Part shown: piece by piece, positions 1-7,905 of the stretch
Position numbering within the stretch: the first letter of the stretch is position 1
Layout of the letters: each line of letters begins with the position of its first letter
Origin: Paenibacillus_G filicis
Lineage (GTDB): Bacteria > Bacillota > Bacilli > Paenibacillales > NBRC-103111
Direction: 5' to 3'
NCBI RefSeq assembly: GCF_038070315.1
Contig: NZ_JBBPCC010000008.1
Coordinates: 186,001 to 250,000 of the forward strand
Length of the DNA stretch: 64,000 nt
Notes under the pieces: model-generated
Database searches by the model: none
What the model was told of the DNA's origin: nothing
Seen by the model: only the letters and a program-made list of their open reading frames with translations
Program-made: the position numbers and the translations under genes

Positions 1-200
1 TCAATCAGCATATCGAAGGGAAGTCCCGGGCTACCGTGCTCTCGATGATGGGACAGTCCGATGCTCTGGGGCAGATCGGGGGAGGACCGCTGGTCGGCTG
101 GGTCGGTACCCGCTGGTCGCTGCGGGCATCCTTGACCGTATCGGCTGTGCTGCTATCGCCGATTATTCTCGTGCTGGCCCGTGTGCTGCGCAAGCGCTAA
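1..200 (+). CDS. C-terminal end of an MFS-type membrane transporter (5' end outside window)
   Basis: The reading frame is open from base 3 to a TAA at 198-200 and encodes the last 65 residues of a protein. It contains GKSRATVLSMMGQ, which resembles the cytoplasmic loop before the last two helices of major facilitator transporters, then a Gly-rich helix (GQIGGGPLVGW) and a final hydrophobic helix ending in a basic tail (ARVLRKR). The substrate cannot be told from this fragment. The DUF1697 gene follows after about 50 bases. Confidence 0.65.
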   Translation, partial: NQHIEGKSRATVLSMMGQSDALGQIGGGPLVGWVGTRWSLRASLTVSAVLLSPIILVLARVLRKR

Positions 201-249
201 TTGCCTAGGTTAGCCAGCGTCATCATACAATAGCGGAGGAGGGTAAAGC

Positions 250-810
250 ATGGGCGTGTATATTGCGCTGCTTCGCGGGATTAACGTCAGCGGACAGAAG
301 CTGATCAAGATGACGGAGCTGAAGCGCATGTTCGAAGAGCTTGGGTTCTCTCGTGTGCAGACATATATCCAAAGCGGCAATGTGCTGTTCGAATCGGCGG
401 AGCCGCAGCAGGGCGAAGAGCCGCTGTCCAAGCGGATCGAGCGGGGGATTGAGGAAGTCTTTGGTTATCAGGTGCCGGTGGTGATCCGGACACTGGATGA
501 GCTCGTCCACATCCTCGCTAATTGTCCGTTCCCTGCGGACACGTTAGCTCCAGGTGAGAGTCTGTACGCCGCGCTGCTCGCTGAGTCTCCCTCCCCGGAG
601 GGAATCGAGCGGCTGCTGGCCTGCCGCAGCGACATCGACGATTACCATCTGGCTGGCGACGAGGTATACATCTTGTGCCGCCAAGGCCTGGGGAAGTCTC
701 TATTCTCCAATAACTTTCTGGAGAAGAAGCTGAAGGTTGCGGCGACGACCCGGAATTGGCAGACTATGAACAAGCTGGTCCAGCTGGGCCAGGCGATGGA
801 GCTTGGGTGA
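250..810 (+). CDS. DUF1697 family protein
   Basis: This encodes a 186-residue soluble protein whose N-terminus (YIALLRGINVSGQKLIKM) and following IQSGNVLFES segment are the hallmarks of the DUF1697 family, at the family's usual length. No catalytic residues are established for the family and no function is assigned. The ATG is preceded by GCGGAGGAGGG at good distance. It stands alone: the upstream transporter fragment ends 49 bases before it and the next gene is on the opposite strand. The family call is firm; the role is unknown. Confidence 0.85.
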   Translation: MGVYIALLRGINVSGQKLIKMTELKRMFEELGFSRVQTYIQSGNVLFESAEPQQGEEPLSKRIERGIEEVFGYQVPVVIRTLDELVHILANCPFPADTLAPGESLYAALLAESPSPEGIERLLACRSDIDDYHLAGDEVYILCRQGLGKSLFSNNFLEKKLKVAATTRNWQTMNKLVQLGQAMELG

Positions 811-815
811 ATGAA

Positions 816-839
816 GCCGCCAGAATCGAATCTGGCGGC
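816..839. terminator. Hairpin between convergent genes, possible bidirectional terminator
   Basis: GCCGCCAGA and TCTGGCGGC form a perfect 9-bp stem around a 6-base loop, 6 bases after the DUF1697 stop and before the convergent oxalate decarboxylase gene ends. No T-run follows on either strand, so it is a weak candidate that may act only as an mRNA-stabilising stem. Confidence 0.35.
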
Positions 840-978
840 CTGTCGGATGTTGAGACGCGGGCGGGGCGGGTATAGCGCTGCTGCGGCAGATCTAGCAGGC
901 TTGCCCGGCTGCCACGAGAGGATCGCTATGTTTCGCGCTCCCAGGCAGCTCTAAGCAAGATTGCCTGCGGCATCGCGA

Positions 979-2166
979 TTAAGACTTGGACGGGTGGCTG
1001 TAGGACACGACCGGCCATTTTTCTTTGCGCAGGGCATGGATCAGTTCATCGCCGACATGCAGCGTATCGCGTATGAGATCAGGAGGGGTCAGAGCCATCC
1101 ATTGATTCAGCGAGATGTCGGCGAAGCGGTCGCTTTGGAACATTTCTAGGAACCATAGGCTGGTGCTGCCTGTATTCTGGACATAATGGCCGAACGCAAA
1201 CGGGACATAGCCGACGTCTCCTGCACGGAAGTCAAAGGTCCGTGCCTTGCCGCCGGAAGCAAAGGCCGTCATCCGGCCTTCCCCGCTTAGGTAATACTGC
1301 CACTCATCGTTATTTGGATGCCAATGCAGCTCGCGCATGGCACCCGGCTTCACCTCGACCAAGGCTGCGGCGATCGCAGTCGAGATGGGGAAATTTGAGG
1401 AGTCGACGATCCTTACCGATCCGCCGGGTGTGATCAGCGGCTTCTGGGCGAGCAGCCGGTGCGTAAAGCTCAGCGGGACTGTGCCATAAGGATCGGGGCC
1501 TGTTTCTTCGGCGATGGGACCGGGGACCGATGCTTGGAACATGTAGCGTTCGCCTGCAGGGATATGGGCGAAGGCGCTCTCCGGCACGCCGAAATTGGCA
1601 GCCAGCACATCTCGGGGCGTATGGGCGAACCAGTCGCTGATGGCGAAGGTGTCATTGTCGGTGAAGTCGCCGTCATTGAAGACAAGCAGGAACTCACAGC
1701 CCTCCTCTAATCCCTGGATCGAGTGAGGGATGCCCGGAGGGAAGTACCACAGATCGCCCGGGCCGAGGTCGGCGATCATCCGGCGGCCCTGCTGATCCAC
1801 GGCAGTGATGCGGGCACGACCCAGCAGCATATAGGACCACTCCGCCTGCTTGTGCCAGTGCAGCTCCCGGACGCCACCGGGCGTGAGGCGCATGTTGACC
1901 CCGGCCAGCGTCGTGGCGATCGGGAGCTCCCGCATCGTGACTTCCCGGGACCAGCCGCCTGGCTCTAGTCGCATATGCGTGTCGGAGAAGGAGAACTTCA
2001 GGTTGGGAACGGTACCGGCATCGGTGATCGGAGGCACGAGAAGATCGGGATTCTGGATATCCCGCCAAATGTCACGGGGACCCGGGTCGGTAGCGCCAGC
2101 TCCATCTGCCCGGATGGGCTGCGGGATTTCCTCAGAGGCTGCCGGGTTGGAAGACTTGGGATTCAT
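979..2166 (-). CDS. Bicupin oxalate decarboxylase (OxdC/OxdD family)
   Basis: The 395-residue product has two cupin domains, each with a complete Mn-binding set: H103, H105, E109, H148 in the N-terminal domain and H281, H283, E288, H327 in the C-terminal one, with the substrate arginines R100 and R278 just before each HxH. Overall it follows Bacillus OxdC/OxdD, which convert oxalate to formate and CO2 in the cytosol or spore coat. The flexible lid that carries the catalytic Glu in OxdC (SENST) reads TDNDT here (169-173), placing Asp at the proton-donor position. The start at 2166 is chosen because AAGGAGCG lies 6 bases upstream; an in-frame upstream extension to 2232 lacks such a site. No signal peptide is seen. 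It could be a decarboxylase of altered rate or an oxidase-leaning enzyme. Confidence 0.9.
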   Translation of the reverse strand: MNPKSSNPAASEEIPQPIRADGAGATDPGPRDIWRDIQNPDLLVPPITDAGTVPNLKFSFSDTHMRLEPGGWSREVTMRELPIATTLAGVNMRLTPGGVRELHWHKQAEWSYMLLGRARITAVDQQGRRMIADLGPGDLWYFPPGIPHSIQGLEEGCEFLLVFNDGDFTDNDTFAISDWFAHTPRDVLAANFGVPESAFAHIPAGERYMFQASVPGPIAEETGPDPYGTVPLSFTHRLLAQKPLITPGGSVRIVDSSNFPISTAIAAALVEVKPGAMRELHWHPNNDEWQYYLSGEGRMTAFASGGKARTFDFRAGDVGYVPFAFGHYVQNTGSTSLWFLEMFQSDRFADISLNQWMALTPPDLIRDTLHVGDELIHALRKEKWPVVSYSHPSKS

Positions 2167-2319
2167 GCAGACACGCTCCTTTACGTAACATGACGGTAGC
2201 ATATTCAACCTAACGTATTCGATGAAGGACATTATTATTCAACTAAAAGCGGAGTTAGGCTTTCGGAGTGTGTAAATTTCTTTGAGGAATTCTTGAGTTG
2301 AGAAATGGAGTGTGAGAGT

Positions 2320-2766
2320 ATGGCGTTGACGGCTGAGGAGGTAGTCCGGCTTTTTTTCGAAAAAGTCCGCTCCGGGCGCGAGCTCGGGGATGCTCAAAAA
2401 TACATGGCACCGCGGGTGCTGGCTCATCAGATGACGGCCGAGCAGGAGGTAACGGTGGAGAGGACGCCTGATGACTATGCGGACCACGTCCGCGAGATGC
2501 AGGAGGCCTTCGGTACCTTTGAATTGGATATCCAGGAGCTGATCGCTCAAGGAAATAAGGTATATGTCCGATGGAAGCAGAGAGGTACTCATGTGGGCGA
2601 GACGGATGGCTTCGCACCGACCGGTCTGCCGGTGATCGAGATCGCGAGCGCCGTATATCGGGTAGAGGAAGAACGGATTGCGGAATATTGGATTCAGATT
2701 GACCGCACAGGCATTCGCAGTCAGCTGGAGAGCCAGGCGCGGGCTTCGGTCAAGTCTGTGGACTGA
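2320..2766 (+). CDS. SnoaL-like / NTF2-fold protein (ester cyclase type)
   Basis: A protein of 148 residues matching the SnoaL-like cone-shaped fold: an N-terminal helix (AEEVVRLFFEKVRSG), a DYADHVREMQEAFGTFELDIQELIAQGNKV segment split across the core, a strand V-RWKQRGTH, and a closing strand IAEYWIQID. Relatives include polyketide cyclases and many stand-alone proteins with unknown substrates. I prefer the ATG at 2320, with GGAG 9 bases upstream; a second ATG at 2305 would add five residues. It is divergent from the oxalate decarboxylase gene (gap of about 150 bases) and ends in its own terminator. The precise role is unknown. Confidence 0.75.
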   Translation: MALTAEEVVRLFFEKVRSGRELGDAQKYMAPRVLAHQMTAEQEVTVERTPDDYADHVREMQEAFGTFELDIQELIAQGNKVYVRWKQRGTHVGETDGFAPTGLPVIEIASAVYRVEEERIAEYWIQIDRTGIRSQLESQARASVKSVD

Positions 2767-2786
2767 CTGCAAAGTATATATGGGCC

Positions 2787-2817
2787 AAAGAGCCTGTGGG
2801 TGAACCGCAGGCTCTTT
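2787..2817 (+). terminator. Rho-independent terminator after the SnoaL-like gene
   Basis: AAAGAGCCTGTGG pairs with CCGCAGGCTCTTT (one G-T pair) around a 5-base loop; the right arm ends in TTT. It begins 20 bases after the stop codon. Confidence 0.7.
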
Positions 2818-3145
2818 ACTGTGTCGCTCGCAGTGTTGTGGCAGCACCCAGGGGAGGTTTGGGGAGTTTGTTCTGGGGGAAGTGATATTTGTCCTGGGAT
2901 ATGATGTGCTCAGACGCTGTTCCACGGGGAACGTCTTGCGTAGTTTAATCTTCTTCGGATGAGGAAATCCGGCAGGTTGCTCTATCCGTACAGGGCCGTA
3001 AGCCACGTTCGGGCCAAGGGATAGGAGCATAAACAAGGTTCGTTGTTCCAAGACGGACGAATGAGACTTCTACTCCGAATACACTAGGTATAAGGAATGG
3101 AGGATGTTCATGGCATGATAGGCCATCTGTAAAGGAGAGACAGCC
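2818..3145. other. Intergenic region without a recognised gene
   Basis: About 330 bases between the terminator and the flavoprotein gene. A long open frame runs through it on the minus strand, but it starts inside and crosses the SnoaL-like gene and has no family features. AAAGGAGAG at 3131-3139 is the ribosome binding site of the next gene. No convincing promoter was found. Confidence 0.5.
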
Positions 3146-4042
3146 ATGTTGTTCGATTGTGCGATTATCGGCGGCGGTCCAGCCGGCTTAAATGCAGCGC
3201 TTGTGCTTGGCCGGGCAAGACGCAGGGTCATTCTGTTCGACGATAGCAAACCACGCCATGCGGTCACAAGAGCCTCCCATGGATTTATTACAAGGGACGG
3301 TATATCGCCTGGGGAATTTCGTCAGGCGGCTTACCGGGACCTCAGCCGATATCCGGCTGTTCAGCGCAGTCCGAGGAGGATCGTCGGCGTGAACCCATCC
3401 TCAGGGTTCAGATTGACCACTGACCTGGGCGAGTCCTATGCGGCGCGTACGCTTCTGCTGGCCACAGGTCTACAAGAGTCGCTGCCATCCGTTCCCGGCA
3501 TACGTGACTATTATGGCATCAGCTTGTTCAACTGCCCGTATTGTGACGGGTGGGAGCTGCAGGGGCAGCCTCTCGTGGTGATTTCGGAGCAGCCTCAGGC
3601 ATTTGCAATGGCCAGGACAGTGAGTCAATGGAGCCGGGATCTGCTCGTCTGCACGAACGGCCGGGGATGCTTGACGGACAGTCAGATCAGAGAACTGCGG
3701 CAGAAGGGAATCGGCGTCTATGAACAGCCGATCCGCTCGCTCCAGGGCGCCAACGGCAGGCTGCACAGCCTTCAGCTGGAGGATGGTCAGGTGCTGGAGC
3801 GTTCGGGAGGCTTCGTGGCGACGACCTGGTTCCAAGCCGCTCCGTTTGGCCGGGCGTTAGGCTGCCGGATAACCCCGCAGGGGGGACTGATAACGGATGG
3901 CTTCGGCCGGACCTCTGCTCCGGGCGTCTACGCTGCGGGGGACATCTCTGGGACATCGCCCTCACAGCTGATTGTCGCGGCTGCGGAGGGCAGCCGTGCG
4001 GCTATCGGCATCAACACGGATCTGACCCGGTTGGATTTTTGA
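3146..4042 (+). CDS. Thioredoxin-reductase-like FAD-dependent dithiol oxidoreductase
   Basis: This 298-residue flavoprotein has an N-terminal FAD-binding motif IIGGGPAG (residues 7-14), the redox pair C130-P-Y-C133 in the context NCPYCDGWE, the ATG motif LLLATGLQ near 104, and the C-terminal FAD motif GVYAAGD. This is the layout of low-molecular-weight thioredoxin reductases. The second Rossmann motif that should bind NADPH, expected shortly after the CxxC, reads LVVISEQPQAFAMA instead of a GxGxxA pattern. That suggests an enzyme of the TrxR-like dithiol oxidase type, which uses O2 rather than NADPH, or an unusual electron donor. The start has AAAGGAGAG upstream. A decayed tail of a paralogue lies at 12743-12802. 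Confidence 0.8.
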   Translation: MLFDCAIIGGGPAGLNAALVLGRARRRVILFDDSKPRHAVTRASHGFITRDGISPGEFRQAAYRDLSRYPAVQRSPRRIVGVNPSSGFRLTTDLGESYAARTLLLATGLQESLPSVPGIRDYYGISLFNCPYCDGWELQGQPLVVISEQPQAFAMARTVSQWSRDLLVCTNGRGCLTDSQIRELRQKGIGVYEQPIRSLQGANGRLHSLQLEDGQVLERSGGFVATTWFQAAPFGRALGCRITPQGGLITDGFGRTSAPGVYAAGDISGTSPSQLIVAAAEGSRAAIGINTDLTRLDF

Positions 4043-4114
4043 GGAGCTGAGGTACGAAGGCGTGTGCATCGAAGAAGTGCAGTCCTAATCTTTTTTTTCT
4101 ATGGGATGGAAATG

Positions 4115-4140
4115 TGCAACTCATACGGCTCAGCCCGCAT
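4115..4140 (+). promoter_or_regulatory. Candidate ECF-sigma-type autoregulatory promoter
   Basis: TGCAAC at 4115-4120 and CGCAT at 4136-4140 are separated by 15 bases, resembling the AAC-type -35 and CG-type -10 of extracytoplasmic-function sigma promoters, and lie directly upstream of an ECF sigma gene. No sigma-A promoter of similar quality is present. This is a pattern match only. Confidence 0.35.
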
Positions 4141-4175
4141 CTATATAGGGAGGGGGTGGAGCGGGCCTGGATGTC

Positions 4176-4715
4176 GTGCGGAGATTGAAGGAGAAGGATG
4201 AGGCGGCGCTGCTCGTGCTCATGGAGCAGTACGGCGACGAGCTGCTGCGGACCGCCTACCTGCTGGTGAAGGATCATCAGACTGCCGAGGAGGCGGTTCA
4301 GGATACATTTGTTCAAGCCTATCGGAGCATCGGGCAGCTCCAAGACCCGAGTAGGCTGAGGAGCTGGCTGATGCGAATCGTCATCAATTGCTGCCGCACG
4401 AGAATGCGGACCTGGAGCTGGCGGAAGGTGCTTCCATGGGCCTGGGTGGAGCAATTGGCCGAGGATCAAGGTCGCTATGCGGCTCCCGAAGAGCAGCTCG
4501 TGGAAAGCTGGGGCAGAGAGCGGCTGAGCGTGGCGATTCGGAGTCTGGACTATATGTACCGCGAGGTTATTGTGCTGTATTACTACCAGGAGATGAGTGT
4601 GTTGGAGATTGCCGCGCACACCGGCTGCAAGGAAAACACGGTCAAAGCCAGGCTGGCCCGGGGGCGCCTGAGGCTGCGGAAGATCTGGGAGCGGGAGGAG
4701 GAAGCGGATGTCTGA
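4176..4715 (+). CDS. ECF-type RNA polymerase sigma factor
   Basis: A 179-residue sigma-70 family protein with only regions 2 and 4. Region 2 is at about 8-75 (LLRTAYLLVKDHQTAEEAVQ, DTFVQAYRS) and region 4 at about 115-170 (YREVIVLYYYQEMSVLEIA, CKENTVKARLARGR). No long linker or C-terminal extension is present. The start is GTG at 4176; GGGAGGGGG at 4148-4156 is rather far upstream and would better suit an in-frame CTG at 4167, so the true start may be three codons earlier. Its last codons overlap the next gene by 8 bases, so a sigma / membrane protein / TPR protein operon is likely, and the partner protein may control the sigma factor. Confidence 0.9.
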   Translation: MRRLKEKDEAALLVLMEQYGDELLRTAYLLVKDHQTAEEAVQDTFVQAYRSIGQLQDPSRLRSWLMRIVINCCRTRMRTWSWRKVLPWAWVEQLAEDQGRYAAPEEQLVESWGRERLSVAIRSLDYMYREVIVLYYYQEMSVLEIAAHTGCKENTVKARLARGRLRLRKIWEREEEADV

Positions 4716-5178
4716 GGAGAAGGAGAAGAAGACGGAGAGACTGGGGTCTGGCAAGCCGCTAGCTGCGGGTGTTCGGGCGCGACCCGAGGGCTGCAGTGAA
4801 GTGCAGGCTGGTGATACGCTATACGAGACGTTGGAGCCGCATGATCAAGGGTCTGATTCCATCAGAGATCGGCTGGATGCAGAACTGAGCGGTACGCGGT
4901 TCACGGGTCAGCACAAGGTGCTGGAGCGGACACATCCGAAGGGATGGAGACAGAAGCTCTCATCCTGGTGGAATTCGGAGCTTGAGCTCCCGCTCGTGCC
5001 CGTAAGCCTCGTGTTTCTCGTTCTGTTCGGCGCCGTGGAAGTGAATCGTCTGCAGTCGTCCTCCTCCGGAGGGAAGACCACCGCTCAGGAACGCCGTGAA
5101 TTGATCGAGGTGGGAGGCAGCACGTATTGGAAGGATGAATTCGACAAGGCGGTGGCGAGAAGTGAAGGTCAGGGTTAA
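4708..5178 (+). CDS. Single-pass membrane protein, possible anti-sigma factor
   Basis: The 156 residues have a charged N-terminal half (about 95 residues), one membrane segment (about 95-115, PLVPVSLVFLVLFGAVEV), and a short Ser-rich external tail. The position directly after and overlapping an ECF sigma gene, plus the cytosolic-domain / one-helix layout, fits an anti-sigma factor. There is no recognisable zinc anti-sigma motif (HxxxCxxC) or other known domain, so this role rests on context. The ATG lies within the 3' end of the sigma gene and is preceded by GGGAGGAGGAAG. It overlaps the following gene as well. Confidence 0.6.
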   Translation: MSEEKEKKTERLGSGKPLAAGVRARPEGCSEVQAGDTLYETLEPHDQGSDSIRDRLDAELSGTRFTGQHKVLERTHPKGWRQKLSSWWNSELELPLVPVSLVFLVLFGAVEVNRLQSSSSGGKTTAQERRELIEVGGSTYWKDEFDKAVARSEGQG

Positions 5179-7414
5179 AGTCAAGCATCTGGTACTGGGC
5201 CTGCTCTCGGCCTCGCTGCTGTATGTGCTATTCCTCTTCGCTGTTCCGCAGCTGCAGCGTTATCTGGATCGGCAGGCCGTCCTGAACGGGACGTTCAGTG
5301 ACAAGGAAACGCTGTTTCACACCCTGGAAGCCGCTCAACCGGGCAAGGGGCGATGGGAGCTGATCAAGTCCGCCATCATTGAGCGGGGGGACGATTCCAT
5401 CGTGCAGAGGTATCAGGTGTATGTGGGGCCGGATTATTCGAGTTCGGCAGGTGAGAATGAGGGTGGCGTTCCAGAGTTGACCGGAGACGAGAAGCGGCCC
5501 TATCTGGAGGAGTACGTCGAACATGGACCGGTAGACGGGTATCTGGTGAGGGCCACCCGGCAGCTGGTTTTGTATTATGACGGCAAGCTGGAGCCGGAAC
5601 GGGCGGAGAAGGCGTTAGTCGCCGCAGAGCATCGTATGGCGGGCAGGCCAACTGATCTCCGGTGGAAGGAGCTGCAGCTCGACCGGGCTAAGCTATACGC
5701 TTCAGCCGGGCAGCCGGAGAGGGGATTAAAGCTGCTGGATGAGCTGACCGGAAATCTCAAGGACATGGAATCGTATGATTCGTTTGTAAACGTCAAAATC
5801 GCAGATCTGCGCGTCCGGCTGCTGGGGCAGCTGGGACAAATCCCTCAAGCGTTGGAGGAGGTCGAGCGCCGGCTGAGCTCCCAGCAGGACACTCACCCTC
5901 AGCTGCAAACCGGGAACAGTCCAGTTCAGATCGATCAACTGCAAATGCTGAAGTCGAGGCTGGAGCAGGCTGTCGTCAAGGGGCAGCAGGGACTAGCTGT
6001 GGTCTCGGGCACAATCAAGCGAAGCGACGGCAAGCCGCTGACCGGCGCAGGGGTGTTTCTGCGGGAACGAGGCACCGCCAGTCGCAGCGTGCAGCCGGAG
6101 GATCCTTATCAGACGGTAACCGATGCGGAGGGCCGGTTCACGTTTAGCGGGGTACTGCCGGACAGCTACCAGCTCCAGCTCGGCTTGCGGTTCGAGCAGA
6201 TCGACGGCTGGACCTGGCCTGTTCCTAATCATGAATGGATCGACGTCAAGGGAGCCGAGAAGGTGAACCGGGATATTATCCTTCAACCGCTGATGAAGCT
6301 TATAGCTCCGGTGGACCAGCAGGTCATCACCGGCGATTATGTCCGGTTCGAATGGGAACCGGTGGCAGGCGCTGCCTTCTATAATCTGAGCGGCAAGGTG
6401 CAATTGAGCGATGGGACGATCGGCTCTGTGCTGGCTATGAACATTGGGGCGACACAGGCAGACATTCTGGTCGAGAAGCTGTACAACCACCCGTTCGGTG
6501 TCTCCTACAAGATGGCGGAGCAAGGTCAGGAGCCGAAGCCTGATCCGATTCCGATACTTGGTTTCGCTAACCCGGAGAACCGTTTTTCCTGGAGTGTGGA
6601 GGCATTTGACGCGTCGGGCCGTCTCCTGACGCGAAGCGACGGATACCGGCTTCAGGAGAAGACGATGGGCAAGCTGCCCTTCTTCTATCTGCAGCAGCGT
6701 AAGCTGACTGCTGCTGACCGGCTTCTGCTGGACGGAAAGTTCGAGGAGGCGATGCGAGCCTATGGGCAAGCTTTGGAAATCGATGCATCGGACCTGCATG
6801 CCTTACGTATGCTGGTTCGCCTATATGAGGTGGAGGCTTCGAGACAGCGGCAAGGGGGCATCCCGGAGGAGGCCCTGCCCTATGTGAAGCGGCTGGTCGA
6901 GCTGAGTCCAGCGAGCCATTATGTATTCATGCTGCTTGAGGATAGCCTGAAAAAAAGGCAGTGGGCCGATGCGGACCATTATCATGCCTGGCTTGCCGAG
7001 GTAGGCGAAACGGGCTCCTATAGTGATTCGATCTATGCTATCGGCTTGTTGAGGCAGGGCAAGCTTCAGGAAGCGTCGCGGCTTCTCCGGACGGCTCTGG
7101 AGCAGGACGATAGCCACCGCTTTGTTGGGGTCTATCTCGCCGTACAGCTATACCTCACCGAATCGCTGCCGGATGCCCTGGCACTAGCCGACCAGTTTCC
7201 CGAGCGCTCGTTCGGTCAGCAGCGGCCGGTTTGGTCGGCGCTGCTGCAGGCGCTGCATGAGGAAGACCAGGCTTCGTCCGGCTACATGGAAGAGCTAAAG
7301 GCGAAGCTGGCCTGGTTCTTCGCGGACGATGCGGCGCAGATGGACGCGTGGTCGCCGCCCGCCGGGCAAGGCGCCATCATGACCTTCCTGCAGGAGCTGC
7401 GGAAGGTCCGGTAG
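5162..7414 (+). CDS. Membrane-anchored TPR protein with carboxypeptidase-regulatory-like domain
   Basis: This is a 750-residue protein with an N-terminal membrane anchor (KHLVLGLLSASLLYVLFLFAV). A helical TPR-like region (about 120-250) follows, then a carboxypeptidase-regulatory-like beta domain (about 280-370: VVSGTIKRSDGKPLTGAGV, YQTVTDAEGRFTFSGV), a second beta domain, and C-terminal TPR helices (about 520-730). The bulk should lie outside the membrane. The GTG at 5162 is preferred because the product then opens with a basic stretch and the anchor; ATG at 5135 would add nine residues. It overlaps the preceding gene by 17 bases and completes the sigma operon. It may be an effector or sensor of the pathway; no enzymatic motif is visible. 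Confidence 0.75.
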   Translation: MKVRVKVKHLVLGLLSASLLYVLFLFAVPQLQRYLDRQAVLNGTFSDKETLFHTLEAAQPGKGRWELIKSAIIERGDDSIVQRYQVYVGPDYSSSAGENEGGVPELTGDEKRPYLEEYVEHGPVDGYLVRATRQLVLYYDGKLEPERAEKALVAAEHRMAGRPTDLRWKELQLDRAKLYASAGQPERGLKLLDELTGNLKDMESYDSFVNVKIADLRVRLLGQLGQIPQALEEVERRLSSQQDTHPQLQTGNSPVQIDQLQMLKSRLEQAVVKGQQGLAVVSGTIKRSDGKPLTGAGVFLRERGTASRSVQPEDPYQTVTDAEGRFTFSGVLPDSYQLQLGLRFEQIDGWTWPVPNHEWIDVKGAEKVNRDIILQPLMKLIAPVDQQVITGDYVRFEWEPVAGAAFYNLSGKVQLSDGTIGSVLAMNIGATQADILVEKLYNHPFGVSYKMAEQGQEPKPDPIPILGFANPENRFSWSVEAFDASGRLLTRSDGYRLQEKTMGKLPFFYLQQRKLTAADRLLLDGKFEEAMRAYGQALEIDASDLHALRMLVRLYEVEASRQRQGGIPEEALPYVKRLVELSPASHYVFMLLEDSLKKRQWADADHYHAWLAEVGETGSYSDSIYAIGLLRQGKLQEASRLLRTALEQDDSHRFVGVYLAVQLYLTESLPDALALADQFPERSFGQQRPVWSALLQALHEEDQASSGYMEELKAKLAWFFADDAAQMDAWSPPAGQGAIMTFLQELRKVR

Positions 7415-7463
7415 ACTGCTGCTGAAGCGGAGGGTCAGCTCCAGCGTCATCCAGTCTTTAAGA

Positions 7464-7506
7464 AAAAAATCGTCTCTCCCTTGTTCATAGGGAAAGACGA
7501 TTTTTT
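7464..7506. terminator. Strong bidirectional rho-independent terminator
   Basis: AAAAAATCGTCT and AGACGATTTTTT pair, extended by TCCC/GGGA after one mismatch, around a 9-base loop. It has an A-run on one side and a T-run on the other, so it can serve both the sigma operon and the minus-strand Rpn remnant. Confidence 0.9.
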
Positions 7507-7529
7507 AATTGTATTTTTTCGTCTGCAGA

Positions 7530-7850
7530 TCATCGAACCTTCTTCAACGACTCGACATCGGCTTCGGAAAGTCCGCTTGCCTTGGCGACTACGGAAACTT
7601 CAAGTCCTATCGAGAGCATATTCTTGGCAATCTCGAGCGCTTTCTTTTGTTCTCCCTTGACGATACCTTGTTCCGTAGCCCATTCGATCATGGACGCCTC
7701 GTCATGCAAAAACTTCTGCCGCTCTTCATATGAGCGCCGGGCTTCTTGGTCTTGACTCAGAAACTCCAGTGTATCCATCGCTTTCTTCAAGGTCGGTTCA
7801 TTCATCTTAAGCACCTCCCAATTCGCTTTGTCCTCACTGCCAAAAATTAA
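7530..7850 (-). pseudogene. C-terminal remnant of an Rpn-family nuclease/transposase-like gene
   Basis: Translation on the minus strand gives NWEVLKMNEPTLKKAM, LEFLSQDQEARRSYEER, a charged coiled segment with EQGIVKGEQKKALEIAKNML, and a final SGLSEADVESLKK. This is the characteristic tail of Rpn (PD-(D/E)XK, YhgA-like) recombination-promoting proteins, normally about 250-300 residues. The nuclease domain is missing: homology starts near 7850, just after an in-frame stop. A GGGAGG 8 bases before the internal ATG at 7805 could still allow about 91 residues to be made. I read it as a decayed gene. Rpn relatives are often spread in multiple copies, which fits a deletion relic. Confidence 0.75.
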
Positions 7851-7905
7851 TATAGCTCATGTCAACGCTTGGCTAACGGACAGTGTATCAAGCGGGACTC
7901 TAGAG

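Noticed and set aside
816..839. Perfect hairpin after the DUF1697 gene as a strong terminator
   Set aside because: No T-run on either strand; kept only as a low-confidence feature.
2239..3051. Minus-strand open frame of 270 codons across the SnoaL-like gene and the next gap
   Set aside because: No ribosome binding site or domain; it crosses a terminator and a well supported plus-strand gene.
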